This document shows, piece after piece, positions 48,384 to 57,472 of a stretch of 57,618 nt of DNA. Numbering within the stretch: the stretch's first letter is position 1; every line of letters starts with the position of its first letter. This DNA comes from an uncultured Muribaculaceae bacterium (GTDB lineage Bacteria > Bacteroidota > Bacteroidia > Bacteroidales > Muribaculaceae): the NCBI GenBank assembly GCA_945931475.1, contig CAMEPD010000003.1, positions 1 through 57,618 of the forward strand. Reading direction: 5' to 3'. The position numbers and the translations under genes are program-made. The notes beneath the pieces were generated by a model. It was not told where the DNA came from. It saw only the letters and a program-made list of their open reading frames with translations, and ran no database searches.

Positions 48384-49904
48384 GTGAAACTTTTCACCAA
48401 CGAACAGATACGCGCCATCGACCGCTACACGATAGAGACGGAGGGTGTGGCACCCGCCGAACTGATAGAACGTGTGGCCGAAGGGGTTGTGGATGAAATC
48501 ACGGCCCGCTGGCGTGCCACCAAACCCACAATCATCTTTGCCGGCCCGGGCAACAACGGTGCCGACGCCCTCGCTGTAGCCCGCCTGCTGGCCCTCGAAG
48601 GGTTCAGCCCCGAGGTCTACCTTTTCAATATCGGAGGCAACAAGCTGTCGCCCGACTGCATGGCTGCCCGCGACCACTTGCTCGAAACCGTGCCGGAAAT
48701 AGTTTTCCACGAGGTGCTCAGCACCTTCAAGCCGCCCGAGATTACGCCCAATTACCTGGTAATCGACGGCCTCTTCGGCTCGGGATTGCGCGAGGAGCTG
48801 CAGGGCGGCTTCAAGGCCCTGGTGCAGTATATCAACGACGAGGGCGCCACGGTGGTGTCGATCGACCTACCCTCGGGAATGTTCGGCGACTGGAACCCGC
48901 AGCTGGTCAACCGCAACACCATCCATGCCACCCTTACCCTTACCATCCAGTACCCCCGGCTCTGCTTCCTGCTACCCGAAACGGCCGAGCTCGTGGGTGA
49001 ATGGAAGGTGCTCGACATCGGCCTGAGCGAACGCGCCGCAGCGGCCACGCAGGCTGAGTTCTGCCTGGTGTCGAAGCGCGACGTGCACCGGCGTCTGCGC
49101 CACCGCAAGGACTTCGCTTCGAAGGCCGACTTCGGTTCGGCCGTGCTCTACGCGGGGTCGTACGGCATGATGGGAGCAGCCATCATGGCGGCCCGGGGTG
49201 CCATGCGTGCCGGAGTAGGGAAACTCACCGTGTGCTCGCCCAAGTGCGGCTACTCGATACTGCAGACCGCTGTGCCCGAGGCGATGTACCGCCACAACCG
49301 CGGCGAGCTCAACATAGTGGAGATACATCCCGACCGCGACTTCTCGTCGCTGGCGATCGGGCCCGGTATCGGTACCAACGAAATGACAGTCAAGGCCCTT
49401 GAGGACTTTCTGGCCGCCATCAACCAGCCTGTGGTGCTCGACGCCGACGCCCTCAACTGCATAGCCCTGAAGCCGGCCATCCTCAACACCATCCCGGTGC
49501 TGTCGATACTGACGCCGCACGCCGGTGAGTTCGACCGCCTGTTCGGTCCGCAGCCCACGGCCGAGGCGCGCCTGCGCAAGGCCATCGAGATGGCTAAATA
49601 TTACAACATCCTCATCATACTCAAAGGGCATTACACCGCCATAGTGCGCCCCGACGGCAAGGTTTACTTCAACTCGTCGGGTGGCCCGGCGATGGCAACC
49701 GCCGGCAGCGGCGATGTGCTCACCGGCATACTCTTAGCGATGCTGGCGCAGGGCTATCCCCCCGAGATTGCTTCGATAATCGCGGTGTATATCCACGGCC
49801 TGGCGGGCGATATGGCCGCCCAGGAACAGGGAGAATACGGCGTGACGGCCGGCGATATCGCCGACAACGTAGGCCGAGCCATCAAGGATGTGATGACCAA
49901 ATAA
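48384..49904 (+). CDS. nnr: bifunctional NAD(P)H-hydrate epimerase/dehydratase
   Basis: A 506-residue two-domain repair enzyme. The N-terminal YjeF domain (about 1-215; FAGPGNNGADALAVARLLAL) epimerises NAD(P)HX; the C-terminal ribokinase-like domain (about 240-506; GSYGMMGAAIMAARGAMRAG, VLDADALN, TAGSGDVLTGIL) dehydrates it with ADP. I chose the GTG at 48384 (VKLFTNEQIRAIDRYT), which matches the usual start MKxFT of this family and lies after the -7 box. It heads the plus-strand run to 54027. Confidence 0.92.
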   Translation: MKLFTNEQIRAIDRYTIETEGVAPAELIERVAEGVVDEITARWRATKPTIIFAGPGNNGADALAVARLLALEGFSPEVYLFNIGGNKLSPDCMAARDHLLETVPEIVFHEVLSTFKPPEITPNYLVIDGLFGSGLREELQGGFKALVQYINDEGATVVSIDLPSGMFGDWNPQLVNRNTIHATLTLTIQYPRLCFLLPETAELVGEWKVLDIGLSERAAAATQAEFCLVSKRDVHRRLRHRKDFASKADFGSAVLYAGSYGMMGAAIMAARGAMRAGVGKLTVCSPKCGYSILQTAVPEAMYRHNRGELNIVEIHPDRDFSSLAIGPGIGTNEMTVKALEDFLAAINQPVVLDADALNCIALKPAILNTIPVLSILTPHAGEFDRLFGPQPTAEARLRKAIEMAKYYNILIILKGHYTAIVRPDGKVYFNSSGGPAMATAGSGDVLTGILLAMLAQGYPPEIASIIAVYIHGLAGDMAAQEQGEYGVTAGDIADNVGRAIKDVMTK

Positions 49905-49909
49905 TTCAA

Positions 49910-50998
49910 ATGATTATGTACAGAAAAGCCGCCATAGCATTGCTTGCCATAACCGCCGCGCTCAGCGGCGCGGCCGAGAGCACCCAGCGCATCACAGCTA
50001 CAAAGGCCAACGAGTACGCGCTGGTCTACACTCTCCCCGTCACCGGGCTGCGCATCACCCTTGAAGCGCAGATTACGGTGAAGCAGCCGGGCGAATTCTA
50101 CGAGTACGCCCGCAAATACCTTAACGAGGATAACCCCATCTCGCGCGAAAGCCGTACGGCCGAGCTGAAATCAGCCGTAGTGCAGACCTACGGTGTTCCC
50201 GACCCTGAGCAGCGGTTTCTCGTCACCGTAAAGAACACCAACCCATACATGATACTCACCGAGAGTGGCATTCCTCTGGCGTTCAACACCTCCACGCTGC
50301 CTCAGATGAAGACCCCCGAGCTGCCGGTGGCCCGCGAAGCCGAGCCTACGCCGCTGCAGAAGCCTGCCGCGCGCCAGGTGATTACCGAGGAGATGCTGCA
50401 GAGTCAGTCAGTGGCCAAACGCGCCGAGCTGGCCGCCCAGCAGATCTTCGAAATCCGTCAGGCGCGAGCCGACCTCGTATCGGGCAACGCCGACACGATG
50501 CCCCCCGACGGCAAATCGCTCGAACTGATGCTCCAGACACTACAGGCTCAGGAAGAGGCTCTCGAGGCGATGTTCTGCGGCACCACCTCCACCTATACCG
50601 AGGTGAAAACCGTCGACATCATGCCCGAGGACGATATTACCGACGCGGTGATAGCGCGTATCTCGGCCGTAGACGGCTTCGTTGACCCCGACAATCTGTC
50701 GGGCGCCCCCGTGTACCTGAGCCTGAAGGTGACTCAGGAAGGTGAGATGCCCGTCAACGACAAGGGTGAGCCGCTGCCTGTGCCCAAGAACGGCCTGGCA
50801 TACTGCATCCCCGGTCAGGCACAGGTGAGCATCACCGACGGCGACCGCACCTACTGCGACACGACGCTCGATTTCGCACAGTTCGGCATCGTGTACGCCC
50901 TGTCGCCCAACACGCTCACCGACAAGAAAACCCCATCGTATGTAATCTTCAATCCCGCTACCGGCGCCTTCCTCAAATCGGGCCCCGTGGAGGAGTAA
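49910..50998 (+). CDS. DUF4831 family protein
   Basis: A 362-residue exported protein (signal peptide MIMYRKAAIALLAITAALSG) of a family typical of Bacteroidales. Conserved regions are YALVYTLPVTGLRITLEAQI and EKAYARKY-like (GEFYEYARKYLNEDNPISRE), and QIFEIRQARADLVSGNADTM in the middle. There is no lipobox. It is 5 bases behind nnr. A start at 49916 (MYRKAAIA) is equally possible. Function unknown. Confidence 0.83.
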   Translation: MIMYRKAAIALLAITAALSGAAESTQRITATKANEYALVYTLPVTGLRITLEAQITVKQPGEFYEYARKYLNEDNPISRESRTAELKSAVVQTYGVPDPEQRFLVTVKNTNPYMILTESGIPLAFNTSTLPQMKTPELPVAREAEPTPLQKPAARQVITEEMLQSQSVAKRAELAAQQIFEIRQARADLVSGNADTMPPDGKSLELMLQTLQAQEEALEAMFCGTTSTYTEVKTVDIMPEDDITDAVIARISAVDGFVDPDNLSGAPVYLSLKVTQEGEMPVNDKGEPLPVPKNGLAYCIPGQAQVSITDGDRTYCDTTLDFAQFGIVYALSPNTLTDKKTPSYVIFNPATGAFLKSGPVEE

Positions 50999-51004
50999 TG
51001 CCGT

Positions 51005-51586
51005 ATGACCGTAAAGACCGGACAAAAAACCAAGAGCATCTATGCGCGCGGCGCCGACGACGGGCTGTGGCTGGGCATCATATTCGCGGGCATCTTCATG
51101 ATGTTCGTGTGGTCGCTTAAGCTGCCGCTGCTGAATATCGCGGGTCTTACGCTGATGCTGTACGTGCCGGCCTACGCCTGGCGCCGGCTGCGCCGCACCC
51201 ATGTGGCGTGCCACGGCATCACCACCGTATCGTCGCTGTGGATGCAGGGCATCGTGATGTTTGCCTGCGCGTCGCTGATATTCGGCGCGGGGGCGCTGGT
51301 GTACCTGCGGTTCGCCGACCCCGACTTCATAATGCGCGTGCTACGGATGGGGCAAGAGTACTTCGCGGCCGCAGGCACCCGTGAGAGCGCGGCTTTCGCC
51401 GACGAAATCGGGGCAATGATAGCCAACGGACTGGTGCCGCGCACGTCAGACTTCGTGCTGTCGTGGATGTGGACGTGTCTGCTGACGGGCTCGATACTGT
51501 CGTTGCTGCTGGCGATGCTGGTGCGCATACCGCGCGTGCCGGCGCCAAAAGCCGACACTAATCCCGACTCGGGCAGCATCAATTAA
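51005..51586 (+). CDS. DUF4199 family membrane protein
   Basis: A 193-residue integral membrane protein with about four helices: WLGIIFAGIFMMFVWSLKLP, LLNIAGLTLMLYVPAYAW, GIVMFACASLIFGAGALVYL and WTCLLTGSILSLLLAMLV. Family members in Bacteroidales often sit directly before a dolichyl-phosphate-sugar-type glycosyltransferase gene, as here. It is 6 bases behind DUF4831. The basic N-terminus and Pro-rich C-terminus should be cytoplasmic. No function known. Confidence 0.8.
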   Translation: MTVKTGQKTKSIYARGADDGLWLGIIFAGIFMMFVWSLKLPLLNIAGLTLMLYVPAYAWRRLRRTHVACHGITTVSSLWMQGIVMFACASLIFGAGALVYLRFADPDFIMRVLRMGQEYFAAAGTRESAAFADEIGAMIANGLVPRTSDFVLSWMWTCLLTGSILSLLLAMLVRIPRVPAPKADTNPDSGSIN

Positions 51587-51600
51587 CACTAACAATCATT

Positions 51601-51616
51601 TCGGGCAGAAGCCCGA
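51601..51616 (+). promoter_or_regulatory. hairpin before the GT2 start
   Basis: TCGGGC-AGAA-GCCCGA, a perfect 6-bp stem ending 8 bases before the ATG at 51624, where it could mask the ribosome entry region. Confidence 0.45.
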
Positions 51617-51623
51617 TTGCAAT

Positions 51624-52574
51624 ATGGATATCTCTGTAATAGTACCTCTCTACAACGAAGCCGAATCGCTCCCCGAGCTCCAGCAGTGGATAGAGCGCGT
51701 GATGGAGGCCAACGGTTTTTCGTATGAAGTAATTTATGTGAACGACGGCTCGACCGACGGGTCGTGGGACGTAATCCGCACCCTTGCGGAACGCAACCCG
51801 GCCGTCAAGGGGGTGTGCTTCCGCCGCAACTACGGCAAGTCGCCGGCGCTGAACACCGGTTTCCGGCGCGCGCAGGGTGATGTGGTCATCACCATGGACG
51901 CCGACCTGCAGGACTCGCCCGACGAAATCCCCGAGCTGTACCGGATGATTACGCAGGACAACTACGACCTTGTAAGCGGTTGGAAACAGAAGCGCTACGA
52001 CCCGCTGTCGAAGACCATCCCCACCAAGCTCTTCAACGCTACGGCGCGTAAGGTGAGCGGCATCCATAACCTCCACGACTTCAACTGCGGACTCAAGGCA
52101 TACCGCAACAAGGTGGTGAAGCATATCGAAGTGTACGGTGACATGCACCGCTACATCCCCTACCTGGCCAAGAACGCCGGTTTCACCCGCATCGGCGAGA
52201 AGGTGGTGCATCACCAGGCGCGCAAGTACGGCAAGACCAAGTTCGGCCTCGACCGGTTTGTCAACGGTTACCTCGACCTGCTGACGCTGTGGTTCACCAA
52301 CAAGTTCGGAAAGCAGCCGATGCACTTCTTCGGGCTGTTGGGGTCGCTGATGTTCCTGATCGGATTCATCGCCGTGATAGTTGTGGGGGCCGTGAAGCTT
52401 CACGCCATGTATTCGGGGGCCCACTATCGGCTTGTCACCGACTCGCCCTACTTCTACATCGCCCTGACGATGATGATTCTTGGCACCCAGCTTTTCCTGA
52501 GCGGCTTTATAGGCGAACTGGTGGCCCGTAATTCCAGCCGCCGCAACGACTACGAGATAGAGGAGGAGATATGA
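51624..52574 (+). CDS. polyprenyl-phosphate-type GT2 glycosyltransferase
   Basis: A 316-residue membrane glycosyltransferase of the DPM1/GtrB group. GT-A motifs are ISVIVPLYNEAESLPELQQW, VNDGSTDGSWDVIRTLA and ITMDADLQDSPDEIPELYRM; an RNYGKSPALNTGFRRAQGD segment is typical. Two C-terminal helices (FFGLLGSLMFLIGFIAVIVV and FYIALTMMILGTQLFLSG) anchor it. It likely transfers a hexose to undecaprenyl phosphate for envelope glycan assembly. Overlaps the DUF6452 gene by 4 bases. Confidence 0.92.
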   Translation: MDISVIVPLYNEAESLPELQQWIERVMEANGFSYEVIYVNDGSTDGSWDVIRTLAERNPAVKGVCFRRNYGKSPALNTGFRRAQGDVVITMDADLQDSPDEIPELYRMITQDNYDLVSGWKQKRYDPLSKTIPTKLFNATARKVSGIHNLHDFNCGLKAYRNKVVKHIEVYGDMHRYIPYLAKNAGFTRIGEKVVHHQARKYGKTKFGLDRFVNGYLDLLTLWFTNKFGKQPMHFFGLLGSLMFLIGFIAVIVVGAVKLHAMYSGAHYRLVTDSPYFYIALTMMILGTQLFLSGFIGELVARNSSRRNDYEIEEEI

Positions 52575-53140
52575 GGTGCACTCGGGGCAGAATATTTACA
52601 CTGACAGCCGCGACCGCACTGCTTGCGGGCGTCGCCTCGCTGCCGGCCTGCAACTCCGAGGGGTGCGCCGACAACCATTCGGCGCTGCCGCTGATGGGCT
52701 TCTACGACACGCATTTAGGGGATCCCATCACCCTCGATTCCCTGGCCATCGGCGGGGTAGGGGCCCCCGGCGACTCGCTGCTGGTAGCGCCCGGCACGGC
52801 AGTGCAGCAGGTATATCTACCCTTCCGCTTCGAGCAGAACGAAGTGGCGTTCTTTATCCGCTACGCATACCCGGAACAGGGCCTTGACGTTCCCGAGCTG
52901 AACGACACTATCACATTCCGCTATACTTCAGAGCCATATTTCGCCTCGGAGGATTGCGGTGCCATGTTCCGCTACCGTGTGACATCTCTCAGCCATACCA
53001 CACACCTCATCGACTCGGTGGCTGTGACCGACTCGCTGGTGACCAACGTCGAGCGCGAACGCTTCAAAGTGTACATCCGCACCACATCCGGGGGCGATGT
53101 GCCCGAAACAGTCAGCCACAGGAGGGGCTTACGCCGATGA
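52571..53140 (+). CDS. DUF6452 family lipoprotein
   Basis: A 189-residue lipoprotein; the signal ends in a lipobox (LPACN, Cys near residue 27) after GRIFTLTAATALLAGVAS. The mature part is beta-rich (VYLPFRFEQNEVAFFIRYAY, TITFRYTSEPYFASEDCGAM) and corresponds to the DUF6452 family, found in Bacteroidales upstream of a DUF6048 gene. It overlaps both neighbours by 4 bases. Probable outer-membrane or periplasmic role, otherwise unknown. Confidence 0.8.
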   Translation: MRCTRGRIFTLTAATALLAGVASLPACNSEGCADNHSALPLMGFYDTHLGDPITLDSLAIGGVGAPGDSLLVAPGTAVQQVYLPFRFEQNEVAFFIRYAYPEQGLDVPELNDTITFRYTSEPYFASEDCGAMFRYRVTSLSHTTHLIDSVAVTDSLVTNVERERFKVYIRTTSGGDVPETVSHRRGLRR

Positions 53141-54027
53141 GAGCCGTGCGCCTGATACTGTCACTGACTGCCGTGCTGTGTGTGCTTCTGCCGGCTGTGG
53201 CTCAGCGTCGCATCTCGCCCGTGCGTCCGGAAACCGGCAAGAACCTTGCGAAGGAGGTCACCGATACCATAGATGTTACGCGCCTGCGCGAGGGAATCTC
53301 CGACGAAGGACAGAAAATCTATATCGACACCATCACGGGGCGCGAATACGCCGATTCGCTCGTGCAGATGCCTAAGGCCCGTGTACCACGTATGCTCCAG
53401 CCGCTACTCTTCTCCACCACCCTCGGCGTAGACATCTGGGACCCCGTGATGCGCGCATTCGGCCAGAAATACGGACTGATAGAGTTCTCGGGCGAGCTGA
53501 ACCTTCACAACCGCTATATCCCCGTGGTGGAGGTGGGCCTCGGATACGCCGACAACACGCCCGCACGGCAGAATTTCACCTACCACACCGGAGTGACACC
53601 CTACTTCCGTATCGGCGCCAACTACAACTTCCTATACAACTCCAACCCCGCGTATCAGGCATACGCCGGCATACGCCTGGGCGTGTCGCCGTTCAGCTAC
53701 CGCCTTACCGACGTTACAGTCAACAGCGGTTATTGGGACGAAACCACCACTATGGATTTCCCCCGCCAGTCGTGTACCGTGGTGTATATGAACCTGATGT
53801 TCGGCATCCGTGTTAAAATATGGGGACCTGTGTCGATGGGTTGGGCCTTCAAGTTCCGCGCACGTCTCCATGAGTCGAAGACGCCGATGGGCAAGCCGTG
53901 GTACATCCCCGGCTACGGCACCCGCAACGGGTCGGTCGGGGGCGCCTTCTCCATATATTATACACTCGACCTTTGTAAACCATTCGACACATCATCAACG
54001 AAAAAAGATAAACAGCCCTCTCCATAA
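53137..54027 (+). CDS. DUF6048 family protein (outer-membrane-like)
   Basis: A 296-residue exported protein with signal peptide MRAVRLILSLTAVLCVLLPA, beginning at 53137 by a 4-base overlap with DUF6452; the upstream part of the open frame is a shadow. The mature chain has alternating aromatic strands (GVTPYFRIGANYNFLYNSNP, YMNLMFGIRVKIWGPVSMGW) typical of a small beta-barrel, and FSIYYTLDL near the C-terminus. The paired DUF6452-DUF6048 order is usual in Bacteroidales. Function unknown; barrel fold is inferred. Confidence 0.82.
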   Translation: MRAVRLILSLTAVLCVLLPAVAQRRISPVRPETGKNLAKEVTDTIDVTRLREGISDEGQKIYIDTITGREYADSLVQMPKARVPRMLQPLLFSTTLGVDIWDPVMRAFGQKYGLIEFSGELNLHNRYIPVVEVGLGYADNTPARQNFTYHTGVTPYFRIGANYNFLYNSNPAYQAYAGIRLGVSPFSYRLTDVTVNSGYWDETTTMDFPRQSCTVVYMNLMFGIRVKIWGPVSMGWAFKFRARLHESKTPMGKPWYIPGYGTRNGSVGGAFSIYYTLDLCKPFDTSSTKKDKQPSP

Positions 54028-54056
54028 TACCTGATACCCAAAAATTCCTCAAAAAT

Positions 54057-54494
54057 ATGAAAATAGCAATATGCAGTGACCATGCCGGTTACGAACTCAA
54101 ATCTATAATCGAGGGTTACCTCGAGGCCAACGACCTGGCATACGAAGACTTCGGCACCTATTCGGCCGAATCGTGCGACTATCCCGACTTCGCCCATCCG
54201 GCGGCTATCGCCGTGGAGGAGGGCCGGTGCTACCCGGGAATAGCCATGTGTGGCTCTGGTAACGGTATTGCCATGACCCTGAACAAGCACCAGGGCATCC
54301 GCGCCGCTCTCTGCTGGAATACTGAGCTCGCTTCTCTGGCACGCCGACATAATAATGCCAATGTGCTGGTGCTTCCGGCGCGTTTCATCGAGCCGTCACT
54401 TGCCCTTGAGATAGTCGACGTATTCCTCCACACCGACTTCGAGGGTGGCCGTCATCAGCGCCGCATCGACAAAATCCCCGTTTCTGGCATCTGA
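54057..54494 (+). CDS. rpiB: ribose-5-phosphate isomerase B
   Basis: A 145-residue enzyme interconverting ribose 5-phosphate and ribulose 5-phosphate in the pentose phosphate pathway. Phosphate-binding start IAICSDHAGYELK, catalytic Cys in MCGSGNGIAMTLNKHQGIRA, then ASLARRHNNANVLVLPARFI. Length as usual. It is 29 bases after DUF6048 and may be read through. The 3' gap to the ligase gene is 59 bases and has a short tandem repeat. Confidence 0.95.
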   Translation: MKIAICSDHAGYELKSIIEGYLEANDLAYEDFGTYSAESCDYPDFAHPAAIAVEEGRCYPGIAMCGSGNGIAMTLNKHQGIRAALCWNTELASLARRHNNANVLVLPARFIEPSLALEIVDVFLHTDFEGGRHQRRIDKIPVSGI

Positions 54495-54503
54495 ACACAC
54501 ATT

Positions 54504-54533
54504 CCCCAATTCCCAAATCCCCCAATTCCCAAT
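54504..54533. repeat. tandem CCCCAATTCCCAA repeat
   Basis: Two copies of a 14-15 bp unit (CCCCAATTCCCAAAT at 54504-54518 and CCCCAATTCCCAAT at 54520-54533) between rpiB and the ligase gene. Confidence 0.7.
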
Positions 54534-54553
54534 CCCTTTCATCAACATTCCAA

Positions 54554-56224
54554 ATGATTTCATACCAAGCAGACCTCCTCGACATCTATGCCCGCAGTTT
54601 CCGCTCCAACTGGGATCTGCCGGCGCTGACCGAATACGGCAGCTCGGAGGTGTGGGCCTACAGCGACCTGGCGCGACGTATCGCCCGCGTACACCTTCTG
54701 TATCAACAGATTGGCCTCAAAAAGGGTGACAAAGTGGCGCTCGTGGGCAAAAACTCCGCCACATGGGTCATGATTTTTATGGCCACAATAACCTATGGCG
54801 CCACTATCGTGCCAATTCTGCCCGATTTCAATGCTCACGACGCACAGCACATCATCAACCACTCCGAGGCAGCAATTCTGTTCGTCAACAAGAACCTTTG
54901 GGAAACATACGATTTCGACGAGCTGCCGCAGATACGCGCCGTGGTGTCGCTCGAGGACCGTCAGCTCCTTGCCGAGCGCACGGTGGAGGGGGCGCCGTCG
55001 GTTGAACGGGCCATACGCAACCTTACACGCCGTTTCCGCACCCGATACTCCCGCGGCTTCACGCGCGAGGACGTAAAATACACACGTGTAAACCCTCAGG
55101 ATGTGTGTATAATCAACTACACGTCGGGCACCACCGGTTTCTCGAAGGGTGTGATGCTGACGTGCGACAATATGGTCGGGAATGTGGTGTACGGAATCCA
55201 TTCGAGATTGCACTTCGAGGGGTCGCGGGCCTTGGCGTTCCTGCCGATGGCCCACGCCTACGGGTGCACATTCGATATGCTTGTTCCCCTGGCCGTCGGT
55301 ACATTCATCACCATCTTCGGTAAACCGCCGGTGCCGAAACTGCTGATGAATGCACTCGCCGAGGTACGCCCGAACCTGGTAATATGCGTGCCGCTGGTGC
55401 TGGAAAAAATATACCGCAAGCAGATAGTGCCGATGATTACACGTCGCGCCATCCGCTGGGCCCTCGCCGTGCCGTTCCTCGACAATGCCATTTATGCCAA
55501 AATCCGCAACCGCCTGGTCGACGCCTTCGGCGGACGCTTCGAGGAGGTGATAATCGGCGGCGCACCGCTCAACGGCGAGGTCGAGGCCTTCCTTCATCAG
55601 ATAAAATTCCCCTTCACCGTCGGCTACGGCATGACCGAGTGCGGGCCTCTGATTTCGCACACGCCGTGGCGCGAATTCGTGCCCACAAGCTGCGGCCGTA
55701 CCCTCCCGAATATGGAATCGCGCATCGACTCCCCGGACCCCGAGAACACACCCGGCGAAATCCTGGTTCGCGGTCAGGACCGAATGCTCGGCTATTACAA
55801 GAACCCCGACGTCACCGCCGAGGTCATCGACCGGGACGGCTGGCTCCATACCGGCGATATGGGCACACGTTCCTCCGATGGAACCCTCTTCATCAAGGGG
55901 CGCTACAAGACCATGATACTTTCGGCGTCGGGGCAGAACATCTACCCCGAGGAGATTGAGGCCAAGCTCAACAATATGCCCTACGTCAACGAATCGCTGG
56001 TGGTAGAACGCGGCAAAGGGCTTACGGCCATAGTTTACCCCGATTACGAGCGCATGGACGCCGATCACTTGACTGTTTCAGACATGAAACCCATAATGGA
56101 GCAGAACCGTGCCGAGCTGAATCGTCTTGTGGCGCCATACGAACGCATCGAGGCTATCCACCTCATCCCTCACGAATTCGAGAAGACCCCCAAAAAATCA
56201 ATCAAGCGTTACCTCTATAAGTAA
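54554..56224 (+). CDS. long-chain fatty acid-CoA ligase (AMP-binding)
   Basis: A 556-residue adenylate-forming enzyme activating fatty acids to acyl-CoA. Motifs in order: IINYTSGTTGFSKGVMLTCD (phosphate-binding), VGYGMTECGPLISHT (adenine-binding), GWLHTGDMGTRSSDGTLF and KGRYKTMILSASGQNIYPEE, with the C-terminal catalytic Lys in KTPKKSIKRYLYK. Length is normal. Distinct from the PaaK-like ligase of the polyene operon. It is convergent with the epimerase gene; no terminator is visible in the 41-base gap. The minus-strand frame at 54560-56068 is a shadow. Confidence 0.93.
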   Translation: MISYQADLLDIYARSFRSNWDLPALTEYGSSEVWAYSDLARRIARVHLLYQQIGLKKGDKVALVGKNSATWVMIFMATITYGATIVPILPDFNAHDAQHIINHSEAAILFVNKNLWETYDFDELPQIRAVVSLEDRQLLAERTVEGAPSVERAIRNLTRRFRTRYSRGFTREDVKYTRVNPQDVCIINYTSGTTGFSKGVMLTCDNMVGNVVYGIHSRLHFEGSRALAFLPMAHAYGCTFDMLVPLAVGTFITIFGKPPVPKLLMNALAEVRPNLVICVPLVLEKIYRKQIVPMITRRAIRWALAVPFLDNAIYAKIRNRLVDAFGGRFEEVIIGGAPLNGEVEAFLHQIKFPFTVGYGMTECGPLISHTPWREFVPTSCGRTLPNMESRIDSPDPENTPGEILVRGQDRMLGYYKNPDVTAEVIDRDGWLHTGDMGTRSSDGTLFIKGRYKTMILSASGQNIYPEEIEAKLNNMPYVNESLVVERGKGLTAIVYPDYERMDADHLTVSDMKPIMEQNRAELNRLVAPYERIEAIHLIPHEFEKTPKKSIKRYLYK

Positions 56225-56265
56225 CCGCGAACCACCGTGCCGGAATAGTTTCCCGGGCGTAACCA

Positions 56266-57327
56266 TCAGTCCTCCACTGAAAACCGATACTCGATTTCCC
56301 GGCGGTAGACCTGGCCGGGGCGAAGCTCGGCAGAGGGAAACTCCGGACGGTTGGGCGAGTCGGGAAATGCCTGGCATTCGATGGCCACGCAGTCGTAATC
56401 GTGATATGTGGCGCCATCCTTGCCGCCCGGACAGCCGTTCATCCAGTTGCCCGTGTAGAGCTGTACGCCCGGCTGCGAGGTCAGTACCTCAAGCACACGT
56501 CCCGAAACGGGGTCGCTCAGACGCGCCGCCGGGCACACTGTGCCGCGACCGTCGTAGCCGTCGAGCGCCCAACAGTGGTCGTAACCTTTGCCGTATTTCA
56601 GGGGCACGAAATCAGCCAGGATGTCGCGTCCGATTGCCTTGGCTGCGGTGAAATCCATGGGGGTGCCGGCTACCGGAGCTAACTCGCCTGTGGGCACTAA
56701 CGTGTCGTCGGTCGGCAGCCAGCGCGATGCAAAGAGAGTTAGAATATGCCCCAGCACTGACCCTGCGCCGTGGCCCGTCAGATTCCAGTAGGCATGGTTG
56801 GTGATGTTGACTACCGTAGCCCTGTCGGTTACAGCCTCGATGAGCAGCCGCAGCCGGTTGTCGTCGCTCCACGAATAGGTAATGCGCACAGTCAGTTCGC
56901 CGGGATAACCCTCTTCGCCGTCGGGCGAAGTGTACTGGAAAATCACATGGTCGGAGGCAGTCTCTACTACGTTCCAGATATGGTTCTGGAATCCGCCGGG
57001 ACCGCCGTGGAGGGCATTGGGCCCGCAGTTGACGGCCAACTGATGGAGTACACCGTCGACCACAAGGTGACCTCGGGCAATACGGTTGGCATAGCGCCCG
57101 GGGCATTTCCCCAGGCATGGCCCGTCGGCCATGTAGTCGGCAGGTTCAGCGTAACCGAGAGCCACATCGGCCATCCTGCCCTTTGAGTCAGGCACATTTA
57201 CAGCCACGATGCCCGCGCCAAGCGATGACAGGCAAACCGTCGCTCCGGAAGCATTGCCCAAAGTAATCCATGTGACTTCGCCGCCGGGAGTCGGGTGCTT
57301 CACTATCTTAAATATACTGTTATTCAT
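56266..57327 (-). CDS. galM: aldose 1-epimerase (galactose mutarotase)
   Basis: A 353-residue mutarotase interconverting alpha and beta anomers of galactose or related aldoses. The catalytic His is in ITNHAYWNLTGHGAG and the catalytic Glu in AIECQAFPDSPNRPEFPSAE; ARGHLVVDG and NALHGGPGGFQNHIW are further family blocks. No signal peptide, so it is cytoplasmic, unlike the secreted mutarotases of Bacteroidales. A TACCTTTG box (57365-57372) lies 37 bases upstream. Confidence 0.93.
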   Translation of the reverse strand: MNNSIFKIVKHPTPGGEVTWITLGNASGATVCLSSLGAGIVAVNVPDSKGRMADVALGYAEPADYMADGPCLGKCPGRYANRIARGHLVVDGVLHQLAVNCGPNALHGGPGGFQNHIWNVVETASDHVIFQYTSPDGEEGYPGELTVRITYSWSDDNRLRLLIEAVTDRATVVNITNHAYWNLTGHGAGSVLGHILTLFASRWLPTDDTLVPTGELAPVAGTPMDFTAAKAIGRDILADFVPLKYGKGYDHCWALDGYDGRGTVCPAARLSDPVSGRVLEVLTSQPGVQLYTGNWMNGCPGGKDGATYHDYDCVAIECQAFPDSPNRPEFPSAELRPGQVYRREIEYRFSVED

Positions 57328-57364
57328 TTTATTATCATTTTAGACAGCCTCTTATCAGGCGCCA

Positions 57365-57372
57365 CAAAGGTA
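57365..57372 (-). promoter_or_regulatory. TAnnTTTG -7 box of galM
   Basis: TACCTTTG on the minus strand; no -33 element is evident. Confidence 0.55.
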
Positions 57373-57438
57373 ATAAAAATTCGTTATTATTTATTTGTTT
57401 TGCACTTACATATAAGGCGGATAGCGAAAATATGGAAA

Positions 57439-57472
57439 TTTTGGGCTGCTTCGGAAAAAATGGCTAATTTTG
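57439..57472 (+). promoter_or_regulatory. plus-strand promoter at the window end (TTTTG-N21-TAATTTTG)
   Basis: TTTTG (57439-57443) and TAATTTTG (57465-57472) are spaced by 21 bases. Transcription would begin near 57479 and run out of the window. A hairpin (GTCCGGC/GCCGGAC, 57508-57528) lies in the transcript. A frame from ATG 57492 is open to the edge, but its codons (CGG, TTA, ATA, AGG) are unlike those of the other genes, so I do not call it. Confidence 0.65.

Noticed and set aside
54560..56068. Minus-strand open frame of 502 codons
   Set aside because: Shadow of the long-chain acyl-CoA ligase.
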